The position numbers and the translations under genes are program-made. Below are positions 35,732-48,900 of a DNA stretch of 64,000 nt, in pieces; within the stretch, counting starts at the first letter, position 1, and each line of letters starts with the position of its first letter. The notes beneath the pieces are model-generated. The model searched no databases, had not been told where the DNA came from, and was given only the letters and a program-made list of their open reading frames with translations. Where the stretch lies: the NCBI RefSeq assembly GCF_033568475.1, contig NC_133121.1, forward strand, positions 134,944,375-135,008,374, read 5' to 3'. Origin of the DNA: Henckelia pumila. Taxonomy: Eukaryota > Streptophyta > Magnoliopsida > Lamiales > Gesneriaceae.

Positions 35732-37904
35732 ATAAAAGGTAATATCACAATGTTATGTGGACATTACTAAATAAAAAGGAATGATAATAGTAATAATAAT
35801 TATTTAAAAATAATAATAATAAATAAATAAAGAATGAAAATATCCGAATTAGTCCAAGAGAAAAGGGACAAATTTAAATTAAAAGAGAGAAAAGGTTCAG
35901 AATTGAATACACTTTTATGATATTACCCCAAAGATAGGGTGATATTTCTTGAGTTTGATTCACTCCATCAACATTGTGTTGAAAATATTGAATGAAAATG
36001 ATTGAAATAGAGATTGGGTACGTGCATAAACAGAAAAAGTCGCGCTCGAGCATACAAATCTGCCCGCTCGAGCGTGCATGGCCCAAGCGTAGGGGCCAGG
36101 CAGAAGTGTGTGCGCTTGAGCGCTCAAGCCCTGCTACTTGGATTTCTAGGCAGCAATTTCACTCCGAGAGTTGCACATCTTTGAGCCCATTTTTTTGATA
36201 TGGATTGAATAAAAATTATTATGTGATGTATATTCATTCTAATACACATCTAAATTACAATAGATATGATTATCAAGTGAAAGTTGTGTCATTCGATGAA
36301 AGGTCATGTTCTTTGAACACAAACATTTGACTATCATATACAATATCTTGTCTGATAAAAAACAAACAATACATACAACATACTAGAGCATACATATTCC
36401 TTCGTAATTCTCTTTCGCTCACTTGAAAGTTAGTATACAAGAGTTTGTAAAAATCAAGTAATTGTTGTGCTTACTTGATAAATCAAGTTGTTGTATTTTC
36501 AAGACGATTGTCGATATCGATTTAACACTTTGTAATCGAACAATTTCATCTTGCGAAAAAAGAATTATACTCTTATCTCGACAATTCTTTTCGTTAATTC
36601 AATCTATATCGTAAATAACACATTTTTCGAATGAATCGGTGGCATCGAGCTTCTCAAATGTGGTTTACTTAATTAGTTTATATTACAATCTTCTTCCTTA
36701 GATCCATGATTTAACCCAAGTAAACCAAGCACGGGGTCCAATAAAAATTCGGTCAACCGTGACTAGTAAATTGCCGGCACTTCTAGTGGGTCCATTATCT
36801 GTTATCTATTTTTTTTTTTTGGATAAAGGCTTGCATTATCTGTTTTTGTTTTGAGTAAGTTGTAGCTACACTTGTGCATTCACTCACTTGTCAAGTTCTT
36901 AGTTCTTACAATCACATGGAGCTTGCCACATAAAAGGGTCTTTCTTTTCTTCTTTTATTTAATTTTTTTTAATGATGGAGGAGGGATTTGAATATAAATT
37001 AAGCAATCTGACGGTTTACTTAGGTAATGTTTGTAACAATTTTTAGAAAGCACTTATCAGCTTTTCGTTAATAAAATTTCAAATTTTTGTAAAAAAAAAA
37101 GCCGAAAAATGCTTTTTAGAAATTCTCTCAAACACTATCTTAATCATTTTAAAGGTTTTATTTTTCTCAAACTCAAAGTTTAACAATTTTCGGGGTTGGT
37201 TTTTTTAAAAGAAAAAAATCATTGTAATTTAAATCTTCGTAGATATCCAATTTGGAATTCAAATATCGTTTTACAAAAAATAATCGATTTCCAATTTTAA
37301 ATATTATTTATTTCCCGATTAATGTAAGAATAAAAAATGAAATATTTTCTCAAATTTAAATTTTCCACTTTGATCAAACACAATCAATGCAGGTACAATA
37401 AAAGGAAAATATTATGTGTGAATGAATGAATTAATACAAGCAATAATTATAGATTGAGATTATACTAACATAATAATGAACCGTAATATTGCGTATAAGA
37501 ATCTGATTTTAATTTGACTGTTATATATTTTCAAAAATTATGTTAGGATCTCATTGACCTAATATATGGAGTTATATTCATTAAATAAAGATATACATAT
37601 ATTAATAGAGAACATCATAATTGCCCCGTAAGATTCCATATAGAAAGTGAAATTACCGCTTGAATGCAGATCTCTGAAAGACTGAAGCGCAAGTGGCCCA
37701 CTTTACAATCAAATTCAAATGTTTTTGTGGTTAATTAATAATTAAATAACATAAAATCTATCTATTTCGACTAAATAGAATAAAATGGAAAGCCATCCAA
37801 TGGGCCAAGTTAGCGGGCTGTAAATAGCCAAGTCATCCAGAAATCCAGCTTAAAAGTGGTTGAATGAGAGCCCAATAAGGAGTGAATCTGCCTTCCGTAC
37901 CATG
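35732..37904. other. AT-rich spacer with a GC-rich patch
   Basis: No gene is seen. At 36040-36130 a patch has CGCGCTCGAGC, CCCGCTCGAGCGTGC and CGCTTGAGCGCTCAAGC, spaced like part of a dispersed repeat. The flanking TTGTGTTGAAAATATTG and long AT-rich sides fit an old element, but I cannot set its ends. Confidence 0.4.
37022..37140. mobile_element. Short foldback MITE, copy 3 of 4
   Basis: AGGTAATGTTTGTAACAATT at the left pairs with CTCTCAAACACTATCT at the right; the centre has AGCTTTTCGTTAA and a run of A. About 119 bp. Same family as 4941, 9897 and 42622. Confidence 0.6.
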
Positions 37905-40110
37905 TCAAAGATTAACACTTGGAAATTTGCAGGATTTGTGACCTACAATAAATTGGACGAAAAAAATATATAAATTCAATTAATATAATCTAACACAATA
38001 ATAGATATAAGGAAATCGAAAATTGTTATATTATCGCAAGCGAAAATAAATAAAAGTCTACAAAAGGAGCACACGGCATACTCGCGTTCAATCTTTCATT
38101 CCCATAAATGATGCCATTATTTGGTCAAAATAGTTTGCGTCCATTAATGAATGCATCTCAAACTTTTCAACAATGCTACTCATACTCTACCGAGAGTATC
38201 ATCCAGTTGAGTGATTATCCATACATGACATCGATTATTGGTATTTTAACATAGAACTAGTCTCGGACAATATGATGGATCTATATTCGTGAGACGAGTT
38301 GATCCGATCATTTTTAAGAAGAACAATAATATTATTGACATAAAAACTAAATAAATTTTCATTAATCGGGTCAAATAGTAATTCATCTCATATAATTAAT
38401 CAATGTTAATGTAGCAGTGTCACATGAGATGTTGAGTTTATTGAAAGTTGACATACAAAAATCTGTCTACTAATTCACACATCTTTGGTTGAATTTTTTT
38501 TTTAAAAAAACAATGGTTTAAATTCTAAAAGTATGTAATAAATTAAAAATTCGATTATTAATGTTTTTTTTTTAAAAAAAATTACTAATAAAATAATAAT
38601 TTTTTGTTAGAATATATAGGGGGAAATAACTTACTTGGATCTTTGGAGGTAAGCACTGCTAGTCCGTTGAAAGAACAAGTAGCTCCAATCGACCTCAGTT
38701 GAGTCCAGTAAGATGTGAATGCATAATTGGCATGATTGACCAATGAATTCGGGTCGTAACATTTCCCACCGGGTCGGATCGGGTCGCAAGTCCCGTTGCC
38801 CTGGCCGCAAGCGTACGCCACGGCATCGGCCACCGCCGTCTTGTTCGCCCCATTCGCCACCACACACCACAGTCTCCCGTTGCTCTCGGGTTTCGGAATA
38901 ATCGGATAGTCCGACACCGGGGTCTTGCCCGATAAATCGATGGGATACACGTGCGACCCGTTCGGATACAACAGCCCGAAGTTCCGCTCCGTACCCGGAC
39001 CCGGCTTCATGTTCTCGTTGTACAGCGCGAAGATCAAGGCTGGGATGACCGCACCGGGGCGAAGGGGTGTCCCGATCGGTGGCTTGGCCGTGAACTTCTT
39101 GACCACATTGCGGTTGTAAGTGGCGGCGTTGTAGAGATTGGCTCCGAGCTGATCCGAGTCTCCTCCGCTGGGCCAACCCGTTTCGGCCAGGAACAGCCGA
39201 ATATTCGGGTACCCGAGCCGCTTCATAGCGAATATGATCGCATCCAACATTTGGTCCAGCAAATTGGTGTAAACCAGACCCGAACCCGGATCCGTGTAGG
39301 TGAGATACTTGGACTGGAGCAAAGCGTATTCGAGATTAATCTGGAGTGGTTGGCCTACCCACGCGAAATACGTGTACACATCAACGAAGAAGAAAGATTT
39401 GCTCCTATCCAAGAAATGGAGCAATGGCTTAATCACTTTCTCCCTAACATCGGACCTGAAAGTGCCGTTGGAGGGGGGGAATGAAGATTCCAGGGCATCC
39501 ATAGCTAATGGGGTTCCGACCTTGATTTTCTTCAGCCCGAACTTTCTCACAGAGTATCTGATCTTGGACATGGCTGGGACGAGCCTAAACCAGGTCGTGT
39601 TTGGTGGGTTGCTCAAGATTTCGTTCCCCACGAGAAGGTAGCGGATCTTGGATTCGGGATAGAAGGGGACAACATTCGATTGCACCCATTCGTCCGCAAG
39701 CGTTTGGTTGGTGGAAATGTCGGGAATGAGGTTGTTGGGTACCATGATAGAGATTTGAATGTCGGTGTTTTGGATGGCTTTCAGGGTTTTCGGGTTTGCT
39801 CCGTAGATTTTGATGCGTTTGCCGTGGAGTTTCTGGACGAGCTTAATGGATTCCAAAGGGGTGGGGAGATTATTGCCCAGGTCCCCGTAGCACACCCCCA
39901 TTTTTGGCTGCATTGCACCACCTGAAATCAATCAATCAATCAAACAAACAAACAACAAAAAACAAGAAGAAAAAAAATGTCATTCATACGTAGAAGATTA
40001 TAGAGGCGGATAAGTGAGCGCGAGCAGGGTAGAGTTTCAAGAAACTTACTGGAGAAAGAAGATGAAAAACAGAGCACGCAGAAGAGAAGTGAAACAGCGA
40101 AAAAACCCAT
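37905..40110 (-). CDS. Glucan endo-1,3-beta-glucosidase (GH17 with X8/CBM43 domain)
   Basis: A secreted enzyme that hydrolyses beta-1,3-glucan (callose). Exons on the minus strand: 40110-40050 (signal peptide), 39921-38635, and 37942-37905, giving 461 aa. Residues 1-21 are a signal peptide (starts MGFFAVSLLF). The GH17 barrel covers about 25-345, with acid/base E121 in LLVGNEIL and nucleophile E267 in LAETGWPSGG. The X8 domain follows from WCVVANGANKT. The last exon was found by the X8 rule that DPS is followed by a short Cys-containing tail: after GATCCAA|GTAAGT the acceptor at 37943 gives DPSHKSCKFPSVNL and stop. Without this splice the frame continues into the intron and the last X8 cysteine is lost. 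There is no GPI tail, so it is apparently soluble and apoplastic. DVYTYFAWVG differs a little from the usual YPYFAY motif. Confidence 0.88.
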
Positions 40111-41385
40111 GGCGGCGGCTTTAGATTCGTTGTGTCAATTTTTCAGATGGGGTTTAAATCGAACGGGAATGGTGAATATTAAAAGACATTAAATATTTGG
40201 TTGAATTGATGAAACATTAATTAGTACGAATCTGAAAGTTACAGACAGGAAAACGTGTATGGAACACAGGCCTGGTCTGGAGGAGATTTGGGAGATATCT
40301 AAACGCACGTAATTATAAGTGAATCCCACTATTCTCTTTGCCCTCAGATAAATATTGTGTGTAATAGTGTTATAATGACCAAATTATAATCATCAATTTA
40401 TCACAATGTGAATTCAGAGAAAAATATTTAATTTGATACGTTAACCGGCCCTTTGGTAAAAAAAAATAATAATAAAAAGAAGAAAAACTCCTCGTTTAAT
40501 CAAACTGTTTGGAAAACATTTCATTCCATTCCATTCTATCATGCATCAACATTTTATGTTTTAAAATATACTACTCGATATATAGTAATCGATATTTAAT
40601 TGAATTATTGTATAGGTTATATCAAAAAACGTATGATAACTTGTGATCGGAATGATCAAACTTTGTATTTCTTGAGGATGTCATTAATGTGTTGGTTTTC
40701 ACACGATGTGACTATATAATAATATAATTAAGCTACTGGAAAGCGGATTTTGCTACGAGACTCAAATCTTGCCAGATGCTAGAAGACAAATAATCGAATC
40801 TCGATTAATTTTAATGATTTTTTTTAAACTTTCTTTTAAGAAAAAAATAAATTTTTTAAAATGAAGGATATAAGCATTCGATCATTTATTTGTAACTACG
40901 AGTTAACTAGCTGCATCCTTTTTTACTGTAGTGTACATGAATCATAATTTTATATTTGATGAAGATTTGTTTTTAGTTAGTTTATTTCCCAAATTAAAAA
41001 CATGCTCGATCTTATTTTATATTTTAATAATTAAAAGACTACAGTTTTTCTATTTCATTTTATTCAAATTGAACTCCAATAGGCTTTGTTGAATTCATGA
41101 AAGAATAGGTTTATTGTGAAATGATTTCATAGATCAATATTCATGAGATATGTCAATCTAATTGACATATTTATTTGAAAATGATATTTTATACATAAAA
41201 ATAACATATATATTTTTTATGAATAGGAGATAATGGGACCCAAGGACCTGAAATATTTGCAAATTTTATCTACAAATTCCAAATAGCCGTTGGAGATTGG
41301 TCAATTGGCTCTGCTGATTCCATCTCCAACGGCTGGATCCTCCTTGCATGGTCATGTATTGCCATCACATGGACTCTGTCACTTA

Positions 41386-41835
41386 GGCATCGTTTGGTTC
41401 GAGAATATGATAAATAATATTTGGATAATTAATATAATGTAATATAAAATAAAGATAAAATGATGGCTCGGTCCCTGTGCAGTGTGTGTGTGTGTGTTTT
41501 TAATAAAAAAAAATAAATAGAAAATGATAGTTAATTTAATATTTGATTTGATTGATAGATTATAGTTTATTTGATTTGATTGATTGCATTTTATATTAAA
41601 AATATAAATTACCATTTTGTCCTTTTTGAGAATAAATAAAATATGAAAAATATTATTTATAAGGATAATATGGTAATTTAAGTTCAATGATTTGATTGAT
41701 GTAATATAAATGATTAATGATTTGATTGATATAAAATAAATAATTAATATATGAATAAATAATATGAGGAGAAGAACGCGATATTGGATATGATAAGTTG
41801 TACAAGTACTATTAGTACTTGTACCAAACGATACC
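41386..41835. mobile_element. Tourist-like (PIF/Harbinger) MITE, copy 2
   Basis: Starts GGCATCGTTTGGTTC and ends CCAAACGATACC, flanked by TTA on both sides (41383-41385 and 41836-41838). It shares interior blocks with the element at 20515 (GAAATGATAGTTAA, GATTGATAGATTAT, TTTATTTGATTTGATTGAT). It also carries a short insert, with a GT microsatellite at about 41480-41500, that the first copy lacks. Confidence 0.85.
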
Positions 41836-42621
41836 TTAATGTACTTTATTTTTCCCCCAAAAATTAATCTGTAACCAATATTTTTCTTTTATAAATTGTT
41901 TGTAAAATTCTATTAGTTTTCAAAAAGTTTTTTCTTTAACACTCGTCGTGTAAAAATAAAAATGTAATTATTCATTTTTCAATTTTCATTCACAGTCCTT
42001 GGTCGCTTTTGTTCATGTTAATTTTTTCCCCATTCCGTTTCTCCATTTTTACCTTTCACAGATTAATCCCGGCCATATACATGTCTTAAAACATGGAGCA
42101 AGGGTTTTGGTACTAGGATTTTCTATCTTCATATAAGAATATGCACATGCAATGAAAGAAGAAACCTCATTTGAAAGTTTCCACGAGGAAAAAAAAAATA
42201 AAATTAACCTTGATTATGTTGTCATTGACTTTGGATCCTAAAAATTTTGCACTCTTTATTCCCTTCCCACCAACTAACCTTTTTACTGCCTTAATTTCTA
42301 TCTTTTCAGAACCCATACACTGCCCTTTTAAGCCCCTCTACTTTTATCCTCTTTTCATTACTTTTTCAAAATTCCCTACTTTTAAGTTTTAACAGCACAT
42401 TCATAGCATTTGATGCTTGGATAAATTTAAAAATTACATACCTGATAATTATGTATAAATGGGTGTAATTTAATATTCCTAAAAAACACAAAATGAGAAC
42501 ACAAATTTATAGGTTGTGGAGTTATGTACGAAGTAATTCGTACATCATTCAAAGACTATATCATTTACATAGATAAAGATAAAGTTGGCGGAGGTTGATA
42601 AATATCACTTTAATGGAACTT

Positions 42622-42737
42622 AGGTAGTGTTTGAGAGTGTTTTTAGGAATCAATTCTTTTTTTTTTAACAAAAGTTTCAAAATTTTGTTAAACAAAAGCT
42701 AATAAATGTTTTCTAAAAGCTCTACAGAACAATATCT
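42622..42737. mobile_element. Short foldback MITE, copy 4 of 4
   Basis: AGGTAGTGTTTGAGAGTGTTT at the left pairs with AAAGCTCTACAGAACAATATCT at the right. It is more decayed than the others but has the same plan, with AGCTAATAAATG near the right arm. About 116 bp. Confidence 0.55.
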
Positions 42738-45700
42738 TAATTAGTGGTAATATTATAAAATGTGGGTTTGAAACAGATTGAAATTTTTAGACAAGATTGT
42801 GATAGCTATTCGTATGAGAAATTAATCCAAGAACGTATATAAAATCCAAGAACGTATATAATACTCGATTAATTTGCACATTAAAAAAATATCGGACCAT
42901 TAAATGGAATTTTCATTAAAAACGATTTCTCGTATTGGATTTGAATTCGACGAGTACAGTCAAACTCTAGTATTTAGGGCATCGACCTTCCAAAATAGAG
43001 ATTCTTAGTCTCTAAATTTTGTATAATTCTCTATTTTCTATTTTGTTCATTCTCGGTTATTAAACATATAAAAAATTATTATTATGTAATGTGTTGTTAA
43101 ACCAAATTCAATTAAAGTATGTTTATTTCTATTGTTTATGTCCGTTTGTTTTAACTTTTTGTGGGTCGATCTTGTCCTTTAATGATGATTTATTTTTCTA
43201 TGTTTCAATGTAATCGCATATTTAATTCATTTCAAGTTAACTCAATTTAATTTGAGTTCATGATAAAATATGTAATGTATTTTTGTCACAAACTTGTTTA
43301 TTTTTTCTCTTTATTTATTTTTTCTTCGAAATAGTTCAATTACAATAAATAAATTAGAAAAAGGAGAAAACTTGAAATAAATTAGAAAGGAGCATATAAC
43401 CACTAAAATCAAATAAAAATTTTGAAATTAACAAAAATATATGACATGAACCAAATAAATAAATAAATATAATAAAGGTCATTTACAATTTTGGAAAATT
43501 ACATTTTCATAAATAATGTTGTTTGAATCATGGTTGGAGCACTAAACACTTTTGGCGATGCCCCGATGTTAAGTAATTTCAATTAATTAATTCTATAAAT
43601 AGTTGTCAAATCGTCACCACAACTAAATCGTGGTCATTCGACCCCACAGATAAGTAATAATATCCCCTCTACATTAAAGTGGAGTCTTACATGAAAATTT
43701 GATATCGTCCAATCACGATAATGAAAAATTCAAAAATTAATGTGGGATTTCACATGAAAAATTGATGTGGCTCAATCATGACCATGAAAAATGCAGAAGG
43801 ATATCACCTGTGTATCGTCCAATGACCCTAAATCGGAGTCAAGTACTCGAGTTTGGATTCGATTGTGATTGAATCATAAATTCAGAAGGGTGAAGAGAGA
43901 CATGTCATTTGATTTGTCACTCATGAAAGTCATTTGATTTTTAAAAGAAAAAATCGCATCGTGATGTCATATGCGCGAAATAGAGAAGCAGGGTTCTTCT
44001 ATCATCCACGGGTTGAATTTCATTCGGTGGATCTGGGCCATTCATTGGATTGGGCCCCACGCATAAGGGCCGGACCCCACACACAAAATGTGTGGGACTC
44101 GAGCCAATGAATGGTGGATGCTTTTACCCGGTGCAGCATAAAATGGTCCAGAGAAGCATGTAGCAAAAACTGTGTAAAATGAAATGGAGTATCGAGACTG
44201 TTTATCTATAATATAATAATAATTATATTTAATGTATAATATTGATAATGATTTCCATACTTTGAAAAATATGATTTGATAAAGAAAAATAAGACCAATT
44301 TTTTTGTACAGATGAAGACAAGTTACGTAATAATAATAAAGTTGGTAGATTGCCTCCGACGGGTTTAGTAACAATATATAACATTGTTTCAAATTGATGA
44401 AATAAGTAAATTTTTGACAAATTGATTAAGAGTTCGATATTTTTGTCAAAATTTTATCGGACGAATTTGTCATACAGGGATTACTCGGTGTGATTTACCT
44501 ATTTACAGGTTATTACGTTAGCCGCAGAGTTTATCCAATATGCACCGAACGATAATAGCTACCGATTCTCACTTTTTTTTTTTTAAAAAAATAAATTTAA
44601 AAAAAGTTGACAGGGTTTCGAGCAATCATAATATTTTTTTAATAATAAATATTTCACGGTTAGTTTTTGAATAATAAATCGGTAACTTGAGTTTTCAAAC
44701 ATTAGAAACCGTGAGAGGAGCATTAGTTTTTTTAAAAAACTAAATTATGCGAAAATCTATCGTCGCTATTATTTGGTGTGCACTGATTAAATTATTAAGT
44801 TAATATCGTTCCAACTTTGCTAGTTAGGTCAACAGTACTAAACGAGTCACGTACAACAGACTGAATCGAAAAAATGTTAGTAAATAAAAATCAAATTTTT
44901 AACCATTAATCAAACACTCATAAATTCTAGCAACTTGTATATTGTAGGTAGCCAACAGAGGCTAGAAAAGCATTAGTTTTTTGAACAATGGCACAGTGAC
45001 TTGAGTTTTGAAGGGTACTGGCCTACTGGGTATGAGAAGCCCAAGGCCCCAAATTTAAGTCCAACTAAACTGAAAGCCCAAAGGAGAAGCTGACTTTTAA
45101 ACGTCAAGTAGGGTCAAATTAACCAATATTCGATCAAATTTGATCGAGCTGTTAACAAATACGGGTAGACATCAGGTTGGATAGTTATTTCGACTGCCCA
45201 AACTCGACTCGAAATTGTCTGTATTAAAAACTCTCTTTTAATTTAATTTTTATCGTTAAAATCCGAAAACATCTTCAATAAAAACCATCGCATCCCCTTT
45301 GGAATACAAAAATATTGGGGGTGATATTTTTCGATTGTTCTTTATATTTCCCTATAATTTTTTGAGTCATATTTCTTTAAATATCAATGATAAGAACATC
45401 TAAACCCTCTGAAAACAACCACGTTCCATATATATATATGTTAAATTAGCACCTAACAACAACTCGAAAACAAAAATCGAATTCGTGATCAACAATTTTC
45501 ATAATTCAAAAACGGACATTTAATCACCCATTTCTATATTTTTCATTTTATTTCCATCAAATCTCATCTTCCCCAAATTATATATTTTTTTAATGATAAC
45601 TCATTTTAAAGAAAAAACATATAACTTCATTCTTAATTTTTTCAATGGACCATGTATATCATGAGTCTAAATTATATTCTGAAAAGAAGAACAAAAAACA

Positions 45701-45823
45701 TTTCATGTAGTTGAATGGATCCATATTTTTAAATGGATGGAATATTTTATATTTGCATCATAATTATATTATGTTGTTAAATTGGAACCACTTTGTTAGT
45801 ATGATTATTAAAAGGGGGGTGAC

Positions 45824-45890
45824 TTCTAGAATAATCCTGGCCGCACATCAAACTCGGGGCCGCGAAACCCTAACACAGAAGTCTCTAGAA
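45824..45890 (+). promoter_or_regulatory. Heat-shock-element-like pair upstream of the FKBP gene
   Basis: TTCTAGAATAATC at 45824-45836 has two perfect nTTCnnGAAn units and a third with one change. GAAGTCTCTAGAA at 45878-45890 is a three-unit GAAnnTTCnnGAA site with one change in the middle unit. Both lie within 170 bp upstream of the ATG. ROF-type FKBPs are known to act in the heat response, so these are plausible HSF sites. No binding data are available to me. Confidence 0.5.
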
Positions 45891-45990
45891 CACCCTCCCG
45901 ACCACCTTAAATGCATTGTTCCATCTAACAACTCGCTCACTCCACTCTACCAATTCGCAATTCTCTAACCAATTTCCAAACGACTGGAAA

Positions 45991-48900
45991 ATGGATGACG
46001 ATTTCGATATGACGCCGCCGCCGGAGGGGATGGACGAGGACATGGATCTGCCGGAGGCGAGCTCCTACTTGAAAGTCGGTGAAGAGAAGGAGATCGGGAA
46101 TCAAGGTTTGAAGAAGAAGCTTATTAAAGAGGGTGAAGGTTGGGACACTCCGGATAATGGCGATGAAGTTGAAGGTGAATTGGTTACTCCTAATTCTGTC
46201 CAAGGGATATTTTTTTTTCCTTATTGATTGATTGTTGACAGCTTTTTTGCGATTTATGCAGTTCATTATACTGGAACGCTGTTGGATGGGACCAAATTTG
46301 ATTCGAGTCGCGATAGGGGGGATCCATTCAAGTTTACTCTTGGTCAAGGTTAGTGGAAAAAACATCGAATCTACTGATTTAACCTTTTCATACTTTTCGC
46401 TGTCCAATCCTTGCGTCCGAAAAGGATTGCAGTACTGTTATTGATTGCTAGTAACCAGTTTCATCAAGGAATTTGTACTTTTAGAGTTGCGCATATATGT
46501 TGCCATCTTTGTCAAATTGTCGGGTTGATGGTGACTCACGCATCCTGTATTGGCAGGAGGATTGGGGTAAATTCGAAAGTACTTGTTCCTGTTATGTGGT
46601 AAAACGTGGTACTGGTTTGATGAAAGGCAATATACTGGTGGTGATCGCACTTTCTTGTAGTGTGTTTTAGCTGCCGTAAAAAATTGGATTATGACCCTTC
46701 CTTGGCATATTAAATTTGATGATTTAATAATTTTTTTATACCAATGGGATAGAAAACAATAAATGCTGTTTGATATTGCAATTTATAAAGTAAGAGTAAA
46801 TAAACTGGCAGTTGAAGTTTTGGAGAGACATTAGGTTAGAGAAATCTCTTCTTTATGTACCGTGGATGAGTTTTCTTGCAATGTTCTTGGGTGATTAATG
46901 CATTTTTATCAACACATGTATGCCCATGTAGACTGTAGAGTCACGAAATGGGGGACGACATATGTTGTTATTCTCTAACCTTTATTTTTGTTCAGCCTGC
47001 ACTTGCTCTCAGGATTTATAGCAATGATTATCGTCTTCATTTTTGTCATACCATGCTATTGATATTTTTGTGTTAATTTTCCTGTTACTACCACTACCAG
47101 TATAAAAAAGAAAGTGACTTCCTCCATCTTGTGACAGGGCAAGTCATAAAGGGATGGGACCTAGGTATTAAAACAATGAAGAAGGGTGAAAATGCCCTCT
47201 TTACAATACCAGCTGAGTTGGCTTATGGTGAATCTGGCTCATCTCCGACCATACCACCAAATGCCACTTTGCAATTTGATGTTGAATTGCTGGCCTGGGT
47301 TAGCGTCAAGGATATCTGCAAAGATGGCGGGCTTTTTAAAAAAATCCTCACCCAAGGAGAGAAATGGGAGAATCCGAAGGATCTAGATGAAGTGCTTGGT
47401 ATGGGAACAGTTCTCTAATTTCTCATCTTAGTTGCTTACAGACCAATCAAGCCCTAACATACTGCTCTCTGTGATCCAGTTAAGTACGAAGCCAAACTGG
47501 AAAATGGAACCGCTATTGCAAAGTCAGATGGAGTTGAGTTCACTGTCGAAAAAGGTAATGTTTTTAAGAATTATGCAGTTTTGAATCTTCCATGAGATAG
47601 CTCTTTGTTCTTTGTTTGTTTGTTTGTTTGTTTTTATTTTCTTATTAAGACCTTGATGGGTAACTCTGTCGTTAGGCCATTTTTGTCCCGCTCTTTCCAA
47701 GGCCGTGATGACAATGAAGAAAGGAGAAAAGGTCCTCCTAACAGTCAAACCTCAATGTAAGATATATGGTTGCAAGTTATCAAGACACTGCAAATTGGTT
47801 TATTTCAATAGCATAAACAATCCTTGTGTCTATTTAATGCAGACGGCTTTGGTGAAAAGGGCAAACCAGCTTCTGGTGATTACGGAGCTGTTCCCCCCAA
47901 TGCTACATTAAGTATTGTTTTGGAACTGGTGTCATGGAAGACAGTTTCCAATGTCACGGATGACAAGAAGGTAGTTAAGAAAATACTGGAAGTAGGGGAA
48001 GGATATGAGCGTCCAAATGAAGGGTCCGTTGTTAAATGTAAGCACATGAAATGATCTCTCTGGTTTTTGTTTCTGTCAATTATTGAATTTTTGAATCTAA
48101 CTGTGGCATTTGTCTATTGGTACAGTGAAATTGATTGGAAAGCTAGGGGATGGTACTGTCTTTATTAAGAAAGGTCACGGTGAAAGTGAGGACGATCTTT
48201 TTGAATTTAAAACAGATGAAGGTATCTATCTGTATATCATTTCTCTTTGCTGCATATTTTTGATAATTGAGTTGGTTCTTAGTTCTTACCACTCCTCCTT
48301 TTAAACAGAGCAAGTAATTGATGGGTTGGATAGGGCTGTGATCACAATGAAGAAGGGAGAGGTGGCACATTTGGTAATTGCGCCAGAGTATGCATTTGGT
48401 ACATCGGAGTCGCAGCAAGAGCTTTCTACAGTTCCTCCGAACTCAACCGTCTACTATGATGTGGAGCTCGTCTCTTTTGTCAAGGTTAAATATTAATGTT
48501 GAGGTTTTTTTAGCGTTTTGAGGGCATTGGTCAGGGTGATGAATTGGAGACTTCATATGTTACTCGGTGTTTCAGGAGAAGGAATCTTGGGACTTGAAGA
48601 CAGAAGAAAAAATCGAGGCAGCTGGCAAGAAAAAGGAAGAAGGAAATGCTCTTTTTAAGGCTGGCAAATATGAGAGAGCCTCCAAGAGATATGAGAAGGT
48701 CAACGATTTGCTGTTTTGATTTTCGAAAACTGGTGTCTATATTTTGTCACGTTGGCTCATGTTAAAATTTATGACCAGGCTGCAAAGTATATTGAATACG
48801 ACACGTCTTTTAGTGAGGAGGAAAAGAAGCAGACGAAAGCATTGAAGGTGCCTTGCAACTTGAACAACGCCGCTTGCATGTTAAAACTGAGGGATTATAA

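Larger units (their letters stand above)
40111..45823. other. Long AT-rich spacer
   Basis: The first part must hold the promoter of the minus-strand glucanase. No gene is supported in the 5.7 kb. It contains a Tourist-like MITE and a foldback element, listed separately. Near 43670-43800 a phrase built on CATGAAAA.TTGAT and TCAATCA.GA occurs twice. Near 44050-44110 there is an inverted pair on CCCCACACAC and GTGTGGGAC. Confidence 0.5.

Noticed and set aside
36040-36130. A CRISPR- or operator-like CTCGAG cluster
   Set aside because: Plant nuclear DNA, no regular spacing, and a style found in dispersed repeats.
44042-44392. A 116-aa minus-strand frame
   Set aside because: Low-complexity Tyr/Ile-rich translation of AT-rich DNA; no support.
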